A DNA stretch of 24,210 nt. It comes from an uncultured Coriobacteriales bacterium. Its GTDB lineage: Bacteria; Actinomycetota; Coriobacteriia; Coriobacteriales; UMGS124. Positions 1-6,862 of the stretch are shown here, piece after piece (the first letter of the stretch is position 1; the number at the start of each line of letters is the position of its first letter). The stretch covers positions 1 to 24,210 of the forward strand of contig CABQHM010000048.1 in NCBI GenBank assembly GCA_902464015.1, in the 5' to 3' direction. Both the position numbers and the translations under genes were made by a program. A model generated the notes under the pieces. That model did not search any database. It worked only from the letters and a program-made list of their open reading frames with translations, and was not told the origin of the DNA.

Positions 1-26
1 ATACTTACTATAGGGTGGGTCCAGAC

Positions 27-638
27 CTAGTCGATTTTCACCTTGTTGTCGGAGCACACGTGCACACGGTCCTCGGCAAGCAGCTGGATGACGGCCGGGT
101 ACAGCTCGTGCTCCACCTCGTGGATGGCAGCCTCAAGCTCATCGCAGGTCATCCCCTCGCGCACAACAACCGGCTGCTGGGCGATGATGGGACCGCAGTC
201 GTAGTCAGCGTTGGCAAAGTGCACCGTGACGCCCGTTACCTTCACGCCGCGCTCGAAGGCATCCTGAATGGCATGGGCCCCCTTGAAGGCAGGCAACAAA
301 GCCGGGTGCAGGTTCACGATGCGGTTGGGGAACGCCTCAAGCAGCGGCTCGCGCACCATGCGCATGTAACCGGCCATGATGACGTAGTCCACGCCATGGT
401 CGAGCAGCGCGGTGGCAATGACCTCGTCGGCCGCGATGGGGTCGGCACGGTACAGGTCGGGCGTGAGCGACATCGTGGGGATGCTCGCCTGCGCGGCGCG
501 CTTGAGACCGTAAGCGCTCTCGCGGCTCGCGATGACAATCTCGATGCTGGCATCGAGCGTTCCATCAGCGATGCGGTCGATGATTGCCTGCAGGTTCGTG
601 CCCGAACCGGAGATAAGGACGCCGAGCTTGACAGTCAC
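27..638 (-). CDS. purN: Phosphoribosylglycinamide formyltransferase PurN
   Basis: This enzyme transfers the formyl group of 10-formyl-tetrahydrofolate to GAR, giving FGAR, the third step of purine synthesis, in the cytoplasm. The 203-residue length is normal for the family. The N-terminal GSGTNLQAI phosphate-binding loop is at residues 11-19. The expected catalytic residues are all visible: Asn109 and His111 in NLHPALLP, and Asp147 in YDCGPII. The start is GTG at 638, chosen because AAGGGG lies 8 bases upstream and overlaps the purM stop codon. It is the last gene seen of yqeY-srtB-purF-purM-purN, and begins 11 bases after purM ends. Only 26 bases of downstream sequence are present, so any further pur gene is out of view. 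Identification is secure. Confidence 0.97.
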   Translation of the reverse strand: MTVKLGVLISGSGTNLQAIIDRIADGTLDASIEIVIASRESAYGLKRAAQASIPTMSLTPDLYRADPIAADEVIATALLDHGVDYVIMAGYMRMVREPLLEAFPNRIVNLHPALLPAFKGAHAIQDAFERGVKVTGVTVHFANADYDCGPIIAQQPVVVREGMTCDELEAAIHEVEHELYPAVIQLLAEDRVHVCSDNKVKID

Positions 639-649
639 TGGTATGCCCC

Positions 650-1708
650 TTACTTGTAGATGACCTGGCCGGTACCCTTGACGATGCGACCCACGGGGAA
701 GACGGTCTCGCCGGCAGCCGTGAGCGACTCGGCGATGTCGTCGACCGCGTCAGGGTCGCACACCACGCACATGCCCACGCCCATGTTGAACGTGCGGTAT
801 GCCTCGGTGTCGGAGAGGTTGGCAGCCTCCACGGCAGCCTGCACCACAGGGGGCACGTCCCAGGTGCCCCACTCAACCTCGGCGTCGAGGTTCTCGGGAA
901 GCACGCGGTTGAGGTTCTCGGTGATACCGCCGCCGGTGATGTGAGCCACGCCGTGCACGGGAAGACCAGCCTCAAGCAGGCCGAGGATGGGCTTGACGTA
1001 GATGCGCGTGGGCTTGAGCATCGCGTCGACCAGGCTCTCGCCGCCGAAGCGGTCCTGGGGAGCGGTGTACTGCGAAAGGTCGGCGCTCTCGTCGATGAGC
1101 ACGCGGCGAGCCAGCGAGTAGCCGTTGGAGTGCAGGCCCGAAGAGGCGATGCCCAGGATGGCGTCGCCCTCCTGCACCATCTCGGGCAGAATCATCTTGG
1201 GACGGTCGACGACGCCCACACAGAAGCCGGCGAGGTCATAGTCGTCCTTGGCCATGACGCCGGGGTGCTCGGCCATCTCGCCGCCCACAAGGGCACAGCC
1301 GGCCTGACGGCAGCCCTCGGCGATGCCACCCACGATCTGGGCAACGTGTTCGGCCTCGATGTGGCCAATGGCGATGTAGTCGAGGAAGAAGAGGGGCTCG
1401 GCGCCCGAGGCGAGCAGGTCGTTGACGCACATGGCGACCAGGTCGATGCCCACGGTCTCATGACGGTCGAACAGCTGGGCCAGGCGCAGCTTCGTGCCGA
1501 CGCCGTCGGTGCCGCTCACGAGCACGGGGTCAGCCATGTCCTTCAGCTTGGCGGCGCTGAACAGGCCGCCGAAACCACCCAGGCCGCCGATGACCTCGGG
1601 GCGCTTCGTGGTGGCGACGCACGCCTTGATGGCGTCGACCGCGCGGGCACCCTCGGTGGTATCGACGCCGGCGTCCTTGTAGGTGAACTGCTGCTTTGCG
1701 CTGTCCAT
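650..1708 (-). CDS. purM: Phosphoribosylformylglycinamidine cyclo-ligase PurM (AIR synthetase)
   Basis: PurM closes the imidazole ring: FGAM plus ATP gives AIR, the fifth step of purine synthesis. The 352-residue protein shows the family signatures in order: YKDAGVD (10-16), the glycine-rich GGFGG (44-48), DGVGTK (68-73), VGGEMAEHPG (141-150, normally VGGETAEMPG) and SSGLHSNGYSL (189-199). The ATG at 1706-1708 directly abuts the purF stop codon (1709-1711), with no spacer, so translation is probably coupled to purF. Nothing is truncated. The Met/His substitutions in the GGE signature are conservative for the loop and do not cast doubt on the call. Confidence 0.97.
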   Translation of the reverse strand: MDSAKQQFTYKDAGVDTTEGARAVDAIKACVATTKRPEVIGGLGGFGGLFSAAKLKDMADPVLVSGTDGVGTKLRLAQLFDRHETVGIDLVAMCVNDLLASGAEPLFFLDYIAIGHIEAEHVAQIVGGIAEGCRQAGCALVGGEMAEHPGVMAKDDYDLAGFCVGVVDRPKMILPEMVQEGDAILGIASSGLHSNGYSLARRVLIDESADLSQYTAPQDRFGGESLVDAMLKPTRIYVKPILGLLEAGLPVHGVAHITGGGITENLNRVLPENLDAEVEWGTWDVPPVVQAAVEAANLSDTEAYRTFNMGVGMCVVCDPDAVDDIAESLTAAGETVFPVGRIVKGTGQVIYK

Positions 1709-3244
1709 TTACTCGTACTCCTTTTCAATCTCGCGGGCAACATCGCTCACGCTGCGGTGGCTGTTTGCCGAAGCCTTGGTCAGGTTGTTGGGGGTGTAAC
1801 CATCGAGGAACTTGCCCTGCGAGAACACTGCCGGGATCTCGACGGGATAGGCGCCGTCGAAGCACGAGCAGCAGTAGCCGCCCTCAGGCACGCACGAAAG
1901 CAGGCCCTCGACGCTCAGGAATGCCAGGCTGTCGGCACCGATCCACTCACAGATCTCCTCGGGGGTCTTGCGAGCGGAGATGAGCTGGTCCTGCGTGTCG
2001 GTGTCGATGCCGTAGAAGCAGGGCCACTTGACCTCGGGGCTCACGATGCGCATGTGCACCTCGGTGGCGCCTGCCTCGCGCAGCATGCGCACAATCTGCT
2101 TGGAGGTGGTGCCGCGCACGATGGAGTCGTCCACAACGACGACACGCTTGCCCTCGATGGTCTCGCGCAGGGGGTTGAGCTTGAGGCGCACGCCCAGCTC
2201 GCGCATCTCCTGCGTGGGCTGGATGAACGTGCGGCCCACATAGCGGTTCTTCACGAAGCCGGTGCGGCACGGGATGCCGCTGGCACGGGAGAAGCCTTCG
2301 GCACCGGGAAGGCCCGAGTCGGGCACACCAATGACGAGGTCAGCCTCGACGGCGCTCTCGCGTGCCAGCTGCTCGCCCATCTTCACACGCATCGACTGCA
2401 CGGTGGCGCCGTCCATGACGGAGTCGGGACGCGCGAAGTACACGTGCTCGAAGATGCACAGGGCCTTCTTGCGCGGGGCCACCGCGCGCTCGCTCACGAG
2501 GCCCTCGGCGTTGATGCGCAACACCTCGCCGGGTTCGACCTCGCGCACAAACTCGGCACCCAGGATGTCGAAGGCGCAGGTCTCGCTTGCCACGCACCAG
2601 CCGGCGTCGTTGGGCAGCTTGCCTAGCACGAGCGGACGGATGCCGTTGGGGTCGCGGAAGGCGTAGAGCGACTCGCCGTTGATGAGCACCATGGCATAGG
2701 CGCCCTCGAGCAGCTCCATCGTGCAACGGATGCCCTCGCGGATGTGCCTCGTGTTCTGCGTGAAGTAGCCGATGAGACGCGTGGCAACCTCAGAGTCGGT
2801 GTTGCTCATGAAGGGAACGCCCAGGTCGATGAGCTGGCGTCGCAGCGAGTCGAAGTTCACGAGCGTGCCGTTGTGCGCCAGTGCGATGATGACGTCGCCG
2901 ATGGTGGACAGGTGGGGCTGGGAGCCGGCCCAACCGCGGCCACCCGCCGTGCCGTAGCGCACATGGCCGATGGCCAAGTCGCCCTTGAGGCTGGCGATGT
3001 CGCTGTCGGAAAACACCTGGGTCACAAGGCCCTCGTCCTTGCGCACGAGCACCGTGGAGCCGTCGCCGATGGCGATGCCGGCCGATTCCTGACCGCGGTG
3101 CTGCAGGGCGTGCAGGGCGAAGTAGGTCATACGGGCAACGTCCTTGCCCGGCGCCCACACGCCGAAAACGCCGCATTCCTCCTCAGGATGATCTGCCGGG
3201 GCGTTGGGGTCGAACAGGTCGTCGAGCTCGTCTGCGGGGTACAT
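1709..3244 (-). CDS. purF: Amidophosphoribosyltransferase PurF
   Basis: PurF catalyses the committed step of purine synthesis: PRPP plus glutamine gives phosphoribosylamine. The reading frame stays open for about 100 further codons upstream, but that part overlaps the sortase gene. I start at ATG 3242-3244 because AAAGGA lies just upstream, giving 511 residues. An N-terminal propeptide of 23 residues precedes Cys24 (EEECGVFG), the expected N-terminal nucleophile after cleavage, as in the Bacillus-type enzyme. The glutaminase domain (HALQHRGQESAG) is followed by the PRPP loop VVVVDDSIVRGTT (368-380). Cysteines in CIFEHVYF, WPCFYG (409) and YCCSCF (458, 461) match the 4Fe-4S ligands of the Bacillus-type, oxygen-sensitive class. 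The gene starts 7 bases after the sortase stop. Confidence 0.96.
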   Translation of the reverse strand: MYPADELDDLFDPNAPADHPEEECGVFGVWAPGKDVARMTYFALHALQHRGQESAGIAIGDGSTVLVRKDEGLVTQVFSDSDIASLKGDLAIGHVRYGTAGGRGWAGSQPHLSTIGDVIIALAHNGTLVNFDSLRRQLIDLGVPFMSNTDSEVATRLIGYFTQNTRHIREGIRCTMELLEGAYAMVLINGESLYAFRDPNGIRPLVLGKLPNDAGWCVASETCAFDILGAEFVREVEPGEVLRINAEGLVSERAVAPRKKALCIFEHVYFARPDSVMDGATVQSMRVKMGEQLARESAVEADLVIGVPDSGLPGAEGFSRASGIPCRTGFVKNRYVGRTFIQPTQEMRELGVRLKLNPLRETIEGKRVVVVDDSIVRGTTSKQIVRMLREAGATEVHMRIVSPEVKWPCFYGIDTDTQDQLISARKTPEEICEWIGADSLAFLSVEGLLSCVPEGGYCCSCFDGAYPVEIPAVFSQGKFLDGYTPNNLTKASANSHRSVSDVAREIEKEYE

Positions 3245-3251
3245 GTTCCTT

Positions 3252-4454
3252 TTAAGCCTCTCCGTCGTTTGAGACGCCCGCTGCCTCGTCGGCGGCGGAC
3301 TGGATGCCTGCGACTTGCTGATACGTCTGGTCCTGCGAGAGCACGGAGTTGTCGCGCTCCACGCATACCAGCATGGTGCGCTCGTTGTCCGTTGCATAAC
3401 TGCACGTTGAAAGTATATAGATGTGGGACACGCCTGCAGAGGTCGCACCAGCAACAGAGGCGCTTGACCGCGAAATGAGCGATTCCACATACGCTTGGAA
3501 GCTCGCATCGTCGGCAAAATCGAACTGCAGGACGTCCGTGTCATAGCCCGACACCACAAGCGAGCACAGCGGCTGGAGCGTATGGAGCGTGCCGTCAGCT
3601 GTCACGTAGTACACCTCACGCACGGTATCGAACTCCGCTTGGTCGGAGTAGTCGGCCACGCGCGCGAACATCGCGCCGTTCTTAAGGTGATGGCCGTACA
3701 TGACGGTGACACGGTCGGTCAGAGCGCTGGAGCTGCGGCAATCCATGAAAACAGATCCAGCGAGGTTGTACTGGCCCAGGAAAGTGTGCTCGAGGTACCA
3801 GTCGTTGTCGGAGTGCTGGGCGACCGGGTAGTTCACCGGCGTGTCGGGAATCTGCACCCAGCCCACAATCTCGGGGTTCTGAGAGGTCAGGGCAGCGAAG
3901 TCGACCGTGGGCGTGCCACTCACCTGGTCCTGCTCCACAGCCTCCTCCACAAGCGAGGCGTACTCCTGGTTGCCCACCTCGTACTCGGCCTGCGTGTTCA
4001 TATACATGTAGGCAGCGATGCCGATGGTCACAAGGCCCACCACAAGGAGAAGGATCGCGAGCACGAGCATGCCCTTCGAGCCCTTCTTCTTGCGTGGGGG
4101 CTCGGGAGGTTGCGACGAGGCAAAATGACTCGATGCCGCCTTGTTGAAACCAACGGCGGCCTGTTGCTGCGTCGAATCGTAACCGGCATACCCATAGGAC
4201 TGCTGAGTCTGCCCATAGCCATCGCCAGGCATGCCATACCCCGCGTCATCGTAGGCATACGATGACTGCGCAGGTTGCTGACGGGTGAATTCGTCAGTGC
4301 CATAGAGTCGGCCCGAAGAACGCGGTGCCGTGTAATACTGGGGATTCGAGCGGCTGAACTGGTTGCGGTCCCCACCGCCGCCCTGGCTAGGCAAGCTTGC
4401 CGCCGAGGATCTTGGCCGCAGACGGCTTGTCGAAGTTGCCCTGGGTGCGCTCAC
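3252..4454 (-). CDS. Class B sortase with a long disordered cytoplasmic tail
   Basis: This is a membrane-bound cysteine transpeptidase that attaches surface proteins to the cell wall or joins pilin subunits. Residues 1-127 are low-complexity (Gln, Tyr, Gly, Ser rich) and end in a basic RKKKGSKG stop. A transmembrane helix spans about 129-151, and the extracellular catalytic domain follows. SrtB hallmarks are clear: NYPVAQHSDNDWYL (209-220), His255 in YGHH, Cys351 in LSTCSY and Arg359 in ERTMLV. The chosen start is GTG 4452-4454, with AAGGAG four bases upstream. It overlaps the end of yqeY by 68 bases, and TTG at 4394 is an alternative. The gene is embedded ahead of purF, and no sortase substrate or pilin gene is visible in the window. 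The tail carries TDEF (53-56) and SSHFA (108-112), motifs shared with two other membrane proteins here. Confidence 0.9.
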   Translation of the reverse strand: MSAPRATSTSRLRPRSSAASLPSQGGGGDRNQFSRSNPQYYTAPRSSGRLYGTDEFTRQQPAQSSYAYDDAGYGMPGDGYGQTQQSYGYAGYDSTQQQAAVGFNKAASSHFASSQPPEPPRKKKGSKGMLVLAILLLVVGLVTIGIAAYMYMNTQAEYEVGNQEYASLVEEAVEQDQVSGTPTVDFAALTSQNPEIVGWVQIPDTPVNYPVAQHSDNDWYLEHTFLGQYNLAGSVFMDCRSSSALTDRVTVMYGHHLKNGAMFARVADYSDQAEFDTVREVYYVTADGTLHTLQPLCSLVVSGYDTDVLQFDFADDASFQAYVESLISRSSASVAGATSAGVSHIYILSTCSYATDNERTMLVCVERDNSVLSQDQTYQQVAGIQSAADEAAGVSNDGEA

Positions 4455-4830
4455 CCAGCTCCTTCATGACCTTGCCCATCTCCTTCTTGGAGGTGTAGCC
4501 GCCCGCCGTGCAAATCTCGTCGATGAGGGCCGCGAGCGCATCGCCCGAAAGCTGGGCAGGAAGCAGCTCCTCAAGCACTTTGACCTGCGTTTCAAGCATC
4601 GCGGTGCGCTCAGGGTCGGTGGCAGCCTTGCGGGAGTACTCCAACGTCTCGGAAGTCATCTTAATGAGCTTCTTGACGCAGGCGGTGACGTCGGCCTCGG
4701 TGACCTCGCGACGCTCGTCGACCTCGATCTTCCTGAACTCCTCGTTGACCTGACGCAGGATGGAAAGGCGCGGCTTGTCCTTGGCGCGCATAGCGTCCTT
4801 GATAAGCTCCAGAATCTCGCTCTTTTGCAT
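4387..4830 (-). CDS. yqeY: GatB/YqeY domain protein
   Basis: This 147-residue protein is of the YqeY family, a stand-alone all-helical relative of the tRNA-binding tail domain of the GatB amidotransferase subunit. Its precise role is unproven. The match covers the whole length: an N-terminal helix bundle (EILELIKDAMRAKDK), the central LEELLPAQLS segment and the C-terminal KKEMGKVMKELGE...GGKLA. The start is ATG 4828-4830, with GGAGG five bases upstream. A longer open frame to 4878 lacks a ribosome site and adds residues unlike the family. The gene heads the apparent run into srtB and the pur genes, and its 3' end overlaps the sortase start. Confidence 0.92.
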   Translation of the reverse strand: MQKSEILELIKDAMRAKDKPRLSILRQVNEEFRKIEVDERREVTEADVTACVKKLIKMTSETLEYSRKAATDPERTAMLETQVKVLEELLPAQLSGDALAALIDEICTAGGYTSKKEMGKVMKELGERTQGNFDKPSAAKILGGKLA

Positions 4831-4981
4831 ATGTCCTCCCTGGGCTCGTGCCGCACATAGCGCGGTGGTTAAAAACAAAAGGGTACCTGCCCAGGATACG
4901 ACAACGAGATGGTCGTTTGGGGGTTATGGATGCAAAATGCGGTTGTTTCTACGATACGGGTTCACCTGAGCAAAGGTATGG

Positions 4982-4987
4982 TATGCT
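4982..4987 (+). promoter_or_regulatory. Probable extended -10 of the tRNA-Gly promoter
   Basis: TGG-TATGCT has the form of an extended -10 element and sits nine bases before the mature tRNA-Gly 5' end, so the predicted leader is only a few bases long. I see no convincing -35 hexamer at 16-18 bases. The call rests on position and the extended TG motif. Confidence 0.4.
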
Positions 4988-4996
4988 TTGCCTTGT

Positions 4997-5071
4997 GCGG
5001 GCATCGCCAAGCGGTAAGGCCCCAGCTTCCCAAGCTGGTATTCGCGGGTTCGAATCCCGTTGCCCGCTCCA
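4997..5071 (+). tRNA. tRNA-Gly (anticodon CCC)
   Basis: The sequence folds as a full cloverleaf. The acceptor stem is GCGGGCA/TGCCCGC, and the D-stem is GCC/GGC. The anticodon stem CCAGC/GCTGG closes the loop TTCCCAA (anticodon CCC, reading GGG). The T-arm is GCGGG-TTCGAAT-CCCGT. The discriminator is U, and the 3' CCA is encoded. A hairpin terminator follows ten bases after the CCA. Confidence 0.95.
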
Positions 5072-5080
5072 TCGAACCTC

Positions 5081-5117
5081 AAACGGTCGGCATCTCCAAG
5101 GGTGTCGGCCGTTTTTT
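5081..5117 (+). terminator. Intrinsic terminator of tRNA-Gly
   Basis: The arms AAACGGTCGGCA and TGTCGGCCGTTT pair over 12 bp with G-U wobbles around a 10-base loop. They are followed by a run of T reaching 5117. This is a typical rho-independent terminator just downstream of the tRNA. Confidence 0.75.
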
Positions 5118-5156
5118 GTGGCACTTTGTGGCGCCTCGTGTTGCACCTTGGCCCCA

Positions 5157-5202
5157 AAACGCAAACAGGCCAGACGATTTACACCGTCTGACCTGCGTTT
5201 TT
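5157..5202 (-). terminator. Intrinsic terminator of tRNA-Lys (possibly bidirectional)
   Basis: The arms CAGGCCAGACG (5166-5176) and CGTCTGACCTG (5185-5195) form an 11-bp stem with one G-U pair. On the minus strand it is followed by GTTTGCGTTTT. On the plus strand the right arm runs into a T tract at 5198-5202, so it could also stop plus-strand transcription from tRNA-Gly. Confidence 0.7.
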
Positions 5203-5206
5203 GCAA

Positions 5207-5282
5207 TGGTGGGCCGTGTGGGGGTCGAACCCACGACCTTGGGATTAAAAGTCCCCTGCTCTGCCAACTGAGCTAACGGCCC
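5207..5282 (-). tRNA. tRNA-Lys (anticodon TTT)
   Basis: Read on the minus strand, the acceptor stem is GGGCCGT/ACGGCCC. The D-arm is GCTC/GAGC, and the anticodon loop is CTTTTAA (anticodon TTT). The T-arm is GTGGG-TTCGACC-CCCAC, the discriminator is A, and CCA is encoded. The outermost anticodon-stem pair is a G27-A43 mismatch; the other four pairs are canonical. Otherwise it is a normal 76-base tRNA. Confidence 0.95.
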
Positions 5283-5302
5283 GCATCGGCTGATAGTACC
5301 TC

Positions 5303-5337
5303 ATCTGCAAGCGTTTAACAGCGACAACGTTGCAGAT
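5303..5337. repeat. Imperfect inverted repeat between tRNA-Lys and trkA
   Basis: ATCTGCAA-g-CGTT and AACG-TTGCAGAT can pair over 12 bp with one bulged G around a ten-base loop. It lies between the 3' end of the upstream trkA (stop at 5380) and the 5' end of tRNA-Lys. Four bases past it on the minus strand is TACTAT, a possible -10 for the tRNA. It could stop trkA transcripts (although no T tract follows) or act as an operator over the -35 region. Confidence 0.5.
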
Positions 5338-5379
5338 TCACCGCTTGAACAATCAGAAAATCTCACCTTGGACAAGACG

Positions 5380-6051
5380 CTACAGGTCAAACAAGGCGCG
5401 GCGCACCTCGGGCTCGTCTTCAGGCTGCGCGGCAACGAGCACCGTGGCGCCCGGGGTGATGAGCGTGGAGGGGGCCACAGGCCGGTAGGCGCCATCGGAC
5501 CACACGGCCAAAAGCGCAGCTTGCCCGGGCAGGTCGATCTCGCTCACGCGGCGAGCGCTCTCGGCACCCCCCGACAATCCGGCGGTCAGCACCTCCATGA
5601 GGACGAACCCGTCGTGGACGAGCGGCATGACGTTGCGCTCGCCCGACGACATCACCACGGCCGACTGCACCATGTTGGCGATGGCCGTGGTCGAGCTCAC
5701 CGTCTCGATGCCCATCTTCACGAAGATGCGCTCGTTGCGTGGGTCGTTGACGCGCGCGACCGTGCGTGCCACGCGATACAGGGTCGCGGCGATCTCGCAC
5801 GATGCAAGGTTGTCGTCATCATGGCCCGAAAGCGCGCAGTACACGTCGGCGTCCATGATGCCGGCGTCCACGAGCGCCTTGGTGTCGCAGCAGTCGCCCT
5901 TGATGACCATCACGCGGCCCGTGAGGTGCTCGGCGAGAATCGAGGTGTGGTCCTCGTCGTTCTCGACGATGGCAACCTCGTGGCCGGCCGCCAGCAACAG
6001 CTTTGCAGCCGCCTCTCCCACCTTGCCACCGCCGCCCAATACGAAGTACAT
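5380..6051 (-). CDS. trkA: TrkA-type potassium-uptake regulatory protein (RCK domain), second of a pair
   Basis: This is a cytoplasmic nucleotide-binding regulator of Trk/Ktr potassium channels. The 223 residues form one RCK_N Rossmann domain with GGGGKVG (6-12) and an acidic residue at the end of strand two (Glu30), then an RCK_C ligand-binding domain from about 140. It starts with ATG three bases after the stop of the preceding trkA gene, so the two are co-translated and may form a hetero-octameric gating ring. No channel subunit (TrkH/KtrB) lies in the window. The single-unit size (about 220 residues) is like KtrA or half of E. coli TrkA. Which paralogue binds NAD(H) and which binds another ligand cannot be told from sequence. 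Confidence 0.9.
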   Translation of the reverse strand: MYFVLGGGGKVGEAAAKLLLAAGHEVAIVENDEDHTSILAEHLTGRVMVIKGDCCDTKALVDAGIMDADVYCALSGHDDDNLASCEIAATLYRVARTVARVNDPRNERIFVKMGIETVSSTTAIANMVQSAVVMSSGERNVMPLVHDGFVLMEVLTAGLSGGAESARRVSEIDLPGQAALLAVWSDGAYRPVAPSTLITPGATVLVAAQPEDEPEVRRALFDL

Positions 6052-6054
6052 GCG

Positions 6055-6753
6055 CTACTTCCTTCCCACAAGGCCCACGAGGACAGACGCTGCCGAGGGC
6101 TTTGCCTGCTCGGCTTCGCCCTTCATATACTCGGCCAGCTCAGGCAGGGCGCTTTCGTGCGCCACGGCCACCACCGTGTCGCCGTCGTGCAAGAACATGT
6201 TATGCGCTGCCAGGAACTGCTCGCCGTCGTGCTCGAAGAGGGCCACATGCACCTCGCCCAATGCCTCGAGGTCGCGCACGTGAATGACGCCCGGCACATG
6301 CAGGGTAAACGAGAGGACCTCGTACTCGCCGTAGGTATCCAGGTGGTGGGCCCTGCGTGCACGCACCTTCGTGACCATGTTCTCAGCTACAAGCTCGGTG
6401 TCGCATAGGTAGTCCAAGCCCAGCTGCTGATACAGCTTGATGTGCTCGGGATTGATGAGGCGCGTGAGCACATGGGGCACAGAGTAGAGTCGGCGAGCGA
6501 CCTCGCTTGCCATGAGGTTCACGTTGTCCATGCTCGTGACGGCAGCAAACGCGTCGCAATCCCTGATGCCGGCCTGCTCCAGCACGCTCTCATCATAGCC
6601 ATGCCCCACCACGCGCGTGCCCTGAAACTCGCTCGACAGGCGCGCGAGTGCCGCAGCGTCGATATCGATGACGGTCACTTGGTTTTCGGGGGTGTCGAGC
6701 ACCTCGGCCAGCTGCTTGCCAACGCGACCGCACCCTACGACGATGATCTTCAC
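6055..6753 (-). CDS. trkA: TrkA-type potassium-uptake regulatory protein (RCK domain), first of a pair
   Basis: This 232-residue RCK protein has a textbook dinucleotide-binding start: MKIIVVGCGRVG (glycines at 7, 9 and 12) and the acidic end of strand two in VIDID (Asp30). That pattern favours NAD(H) binding. The TrkA-C domain covers about 145-218, and a short charged tail follows. The start is GTG at 6751-6753, preceded by a strong AGGAGG with a six-base spacer. It is the upstream partner of the second trkA. A long hairpin (6774-6818) lies directly in front of its ribosome site, so its translation or transcription may be controlled separately from the peptidase gene upstream. Confidence 0.92.
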   Translation of the reverse strand: MKIIVVGCGRVGKQLAEVLDTPENQVTVIDIDAAALARLSSEFQGTRVVGHGYDESVLEQAGIRDCDAFAAVTSMDNVNLMASEVARRLYSVPHVLTRLINPEHIKLYQQLGLDYLCDTELVAENMVTKVRARRAHHLDTYGEYEVLSFTLHVPGVIHVRDLEALGEVHVALFEHDGEQFLAAHNMFLHDGDTVVAVAHESALPELAEYMKGEAEQAKPSAASVLVGLVGRK

Positions 6754-6773
6754 GTCATTCCTCCTATACGCAC

Positions 6774-6818
6774 GTGGCCGCCCTGCGGCTCACCCCTTGG
6801 GGCCCGCAAGACGGCCAC
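6774..6818 (-). promoter_or_regulatory. 15-bp hairpin in the trkA leader
   Basis: GTGGCCGCCCTGCGG (6774-6788) and CCGCAAGACGGCCAC (6804-6818) pair fully over 15 bp, allowing two G-U pairs in the minus-strand RNA. The loop itself contains CCCC-AA-GGGG. No T tract follows on either strand, so it is not a classical terminator. It ends about ten bases before the AGGAGG of trkA and could separate expression of the peptidase gene from trkA. Confidence 0.5.
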
Positions 6819-6862
6819 TCGCGTTGTTACTTCATTCGTGCATGCGTGCAAGCCATAGGGCT

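Noticed and set aside
941..2626. Long plus-strand open frame (561 codons) opposite purM and purF
   Set aside because: It is antisense to two fully conserved genes, shows no recognisable family, and long antisense frames are expected in GC-rich DNA.
3245..3559. Upstream extension of purF by about 105 codons
   Set aside because: It overlaps the catalytic end of the sortase gene. The ATG at 3242-3244 has a ribosome site and gives the expected propeptide before the catalytic cysteine.
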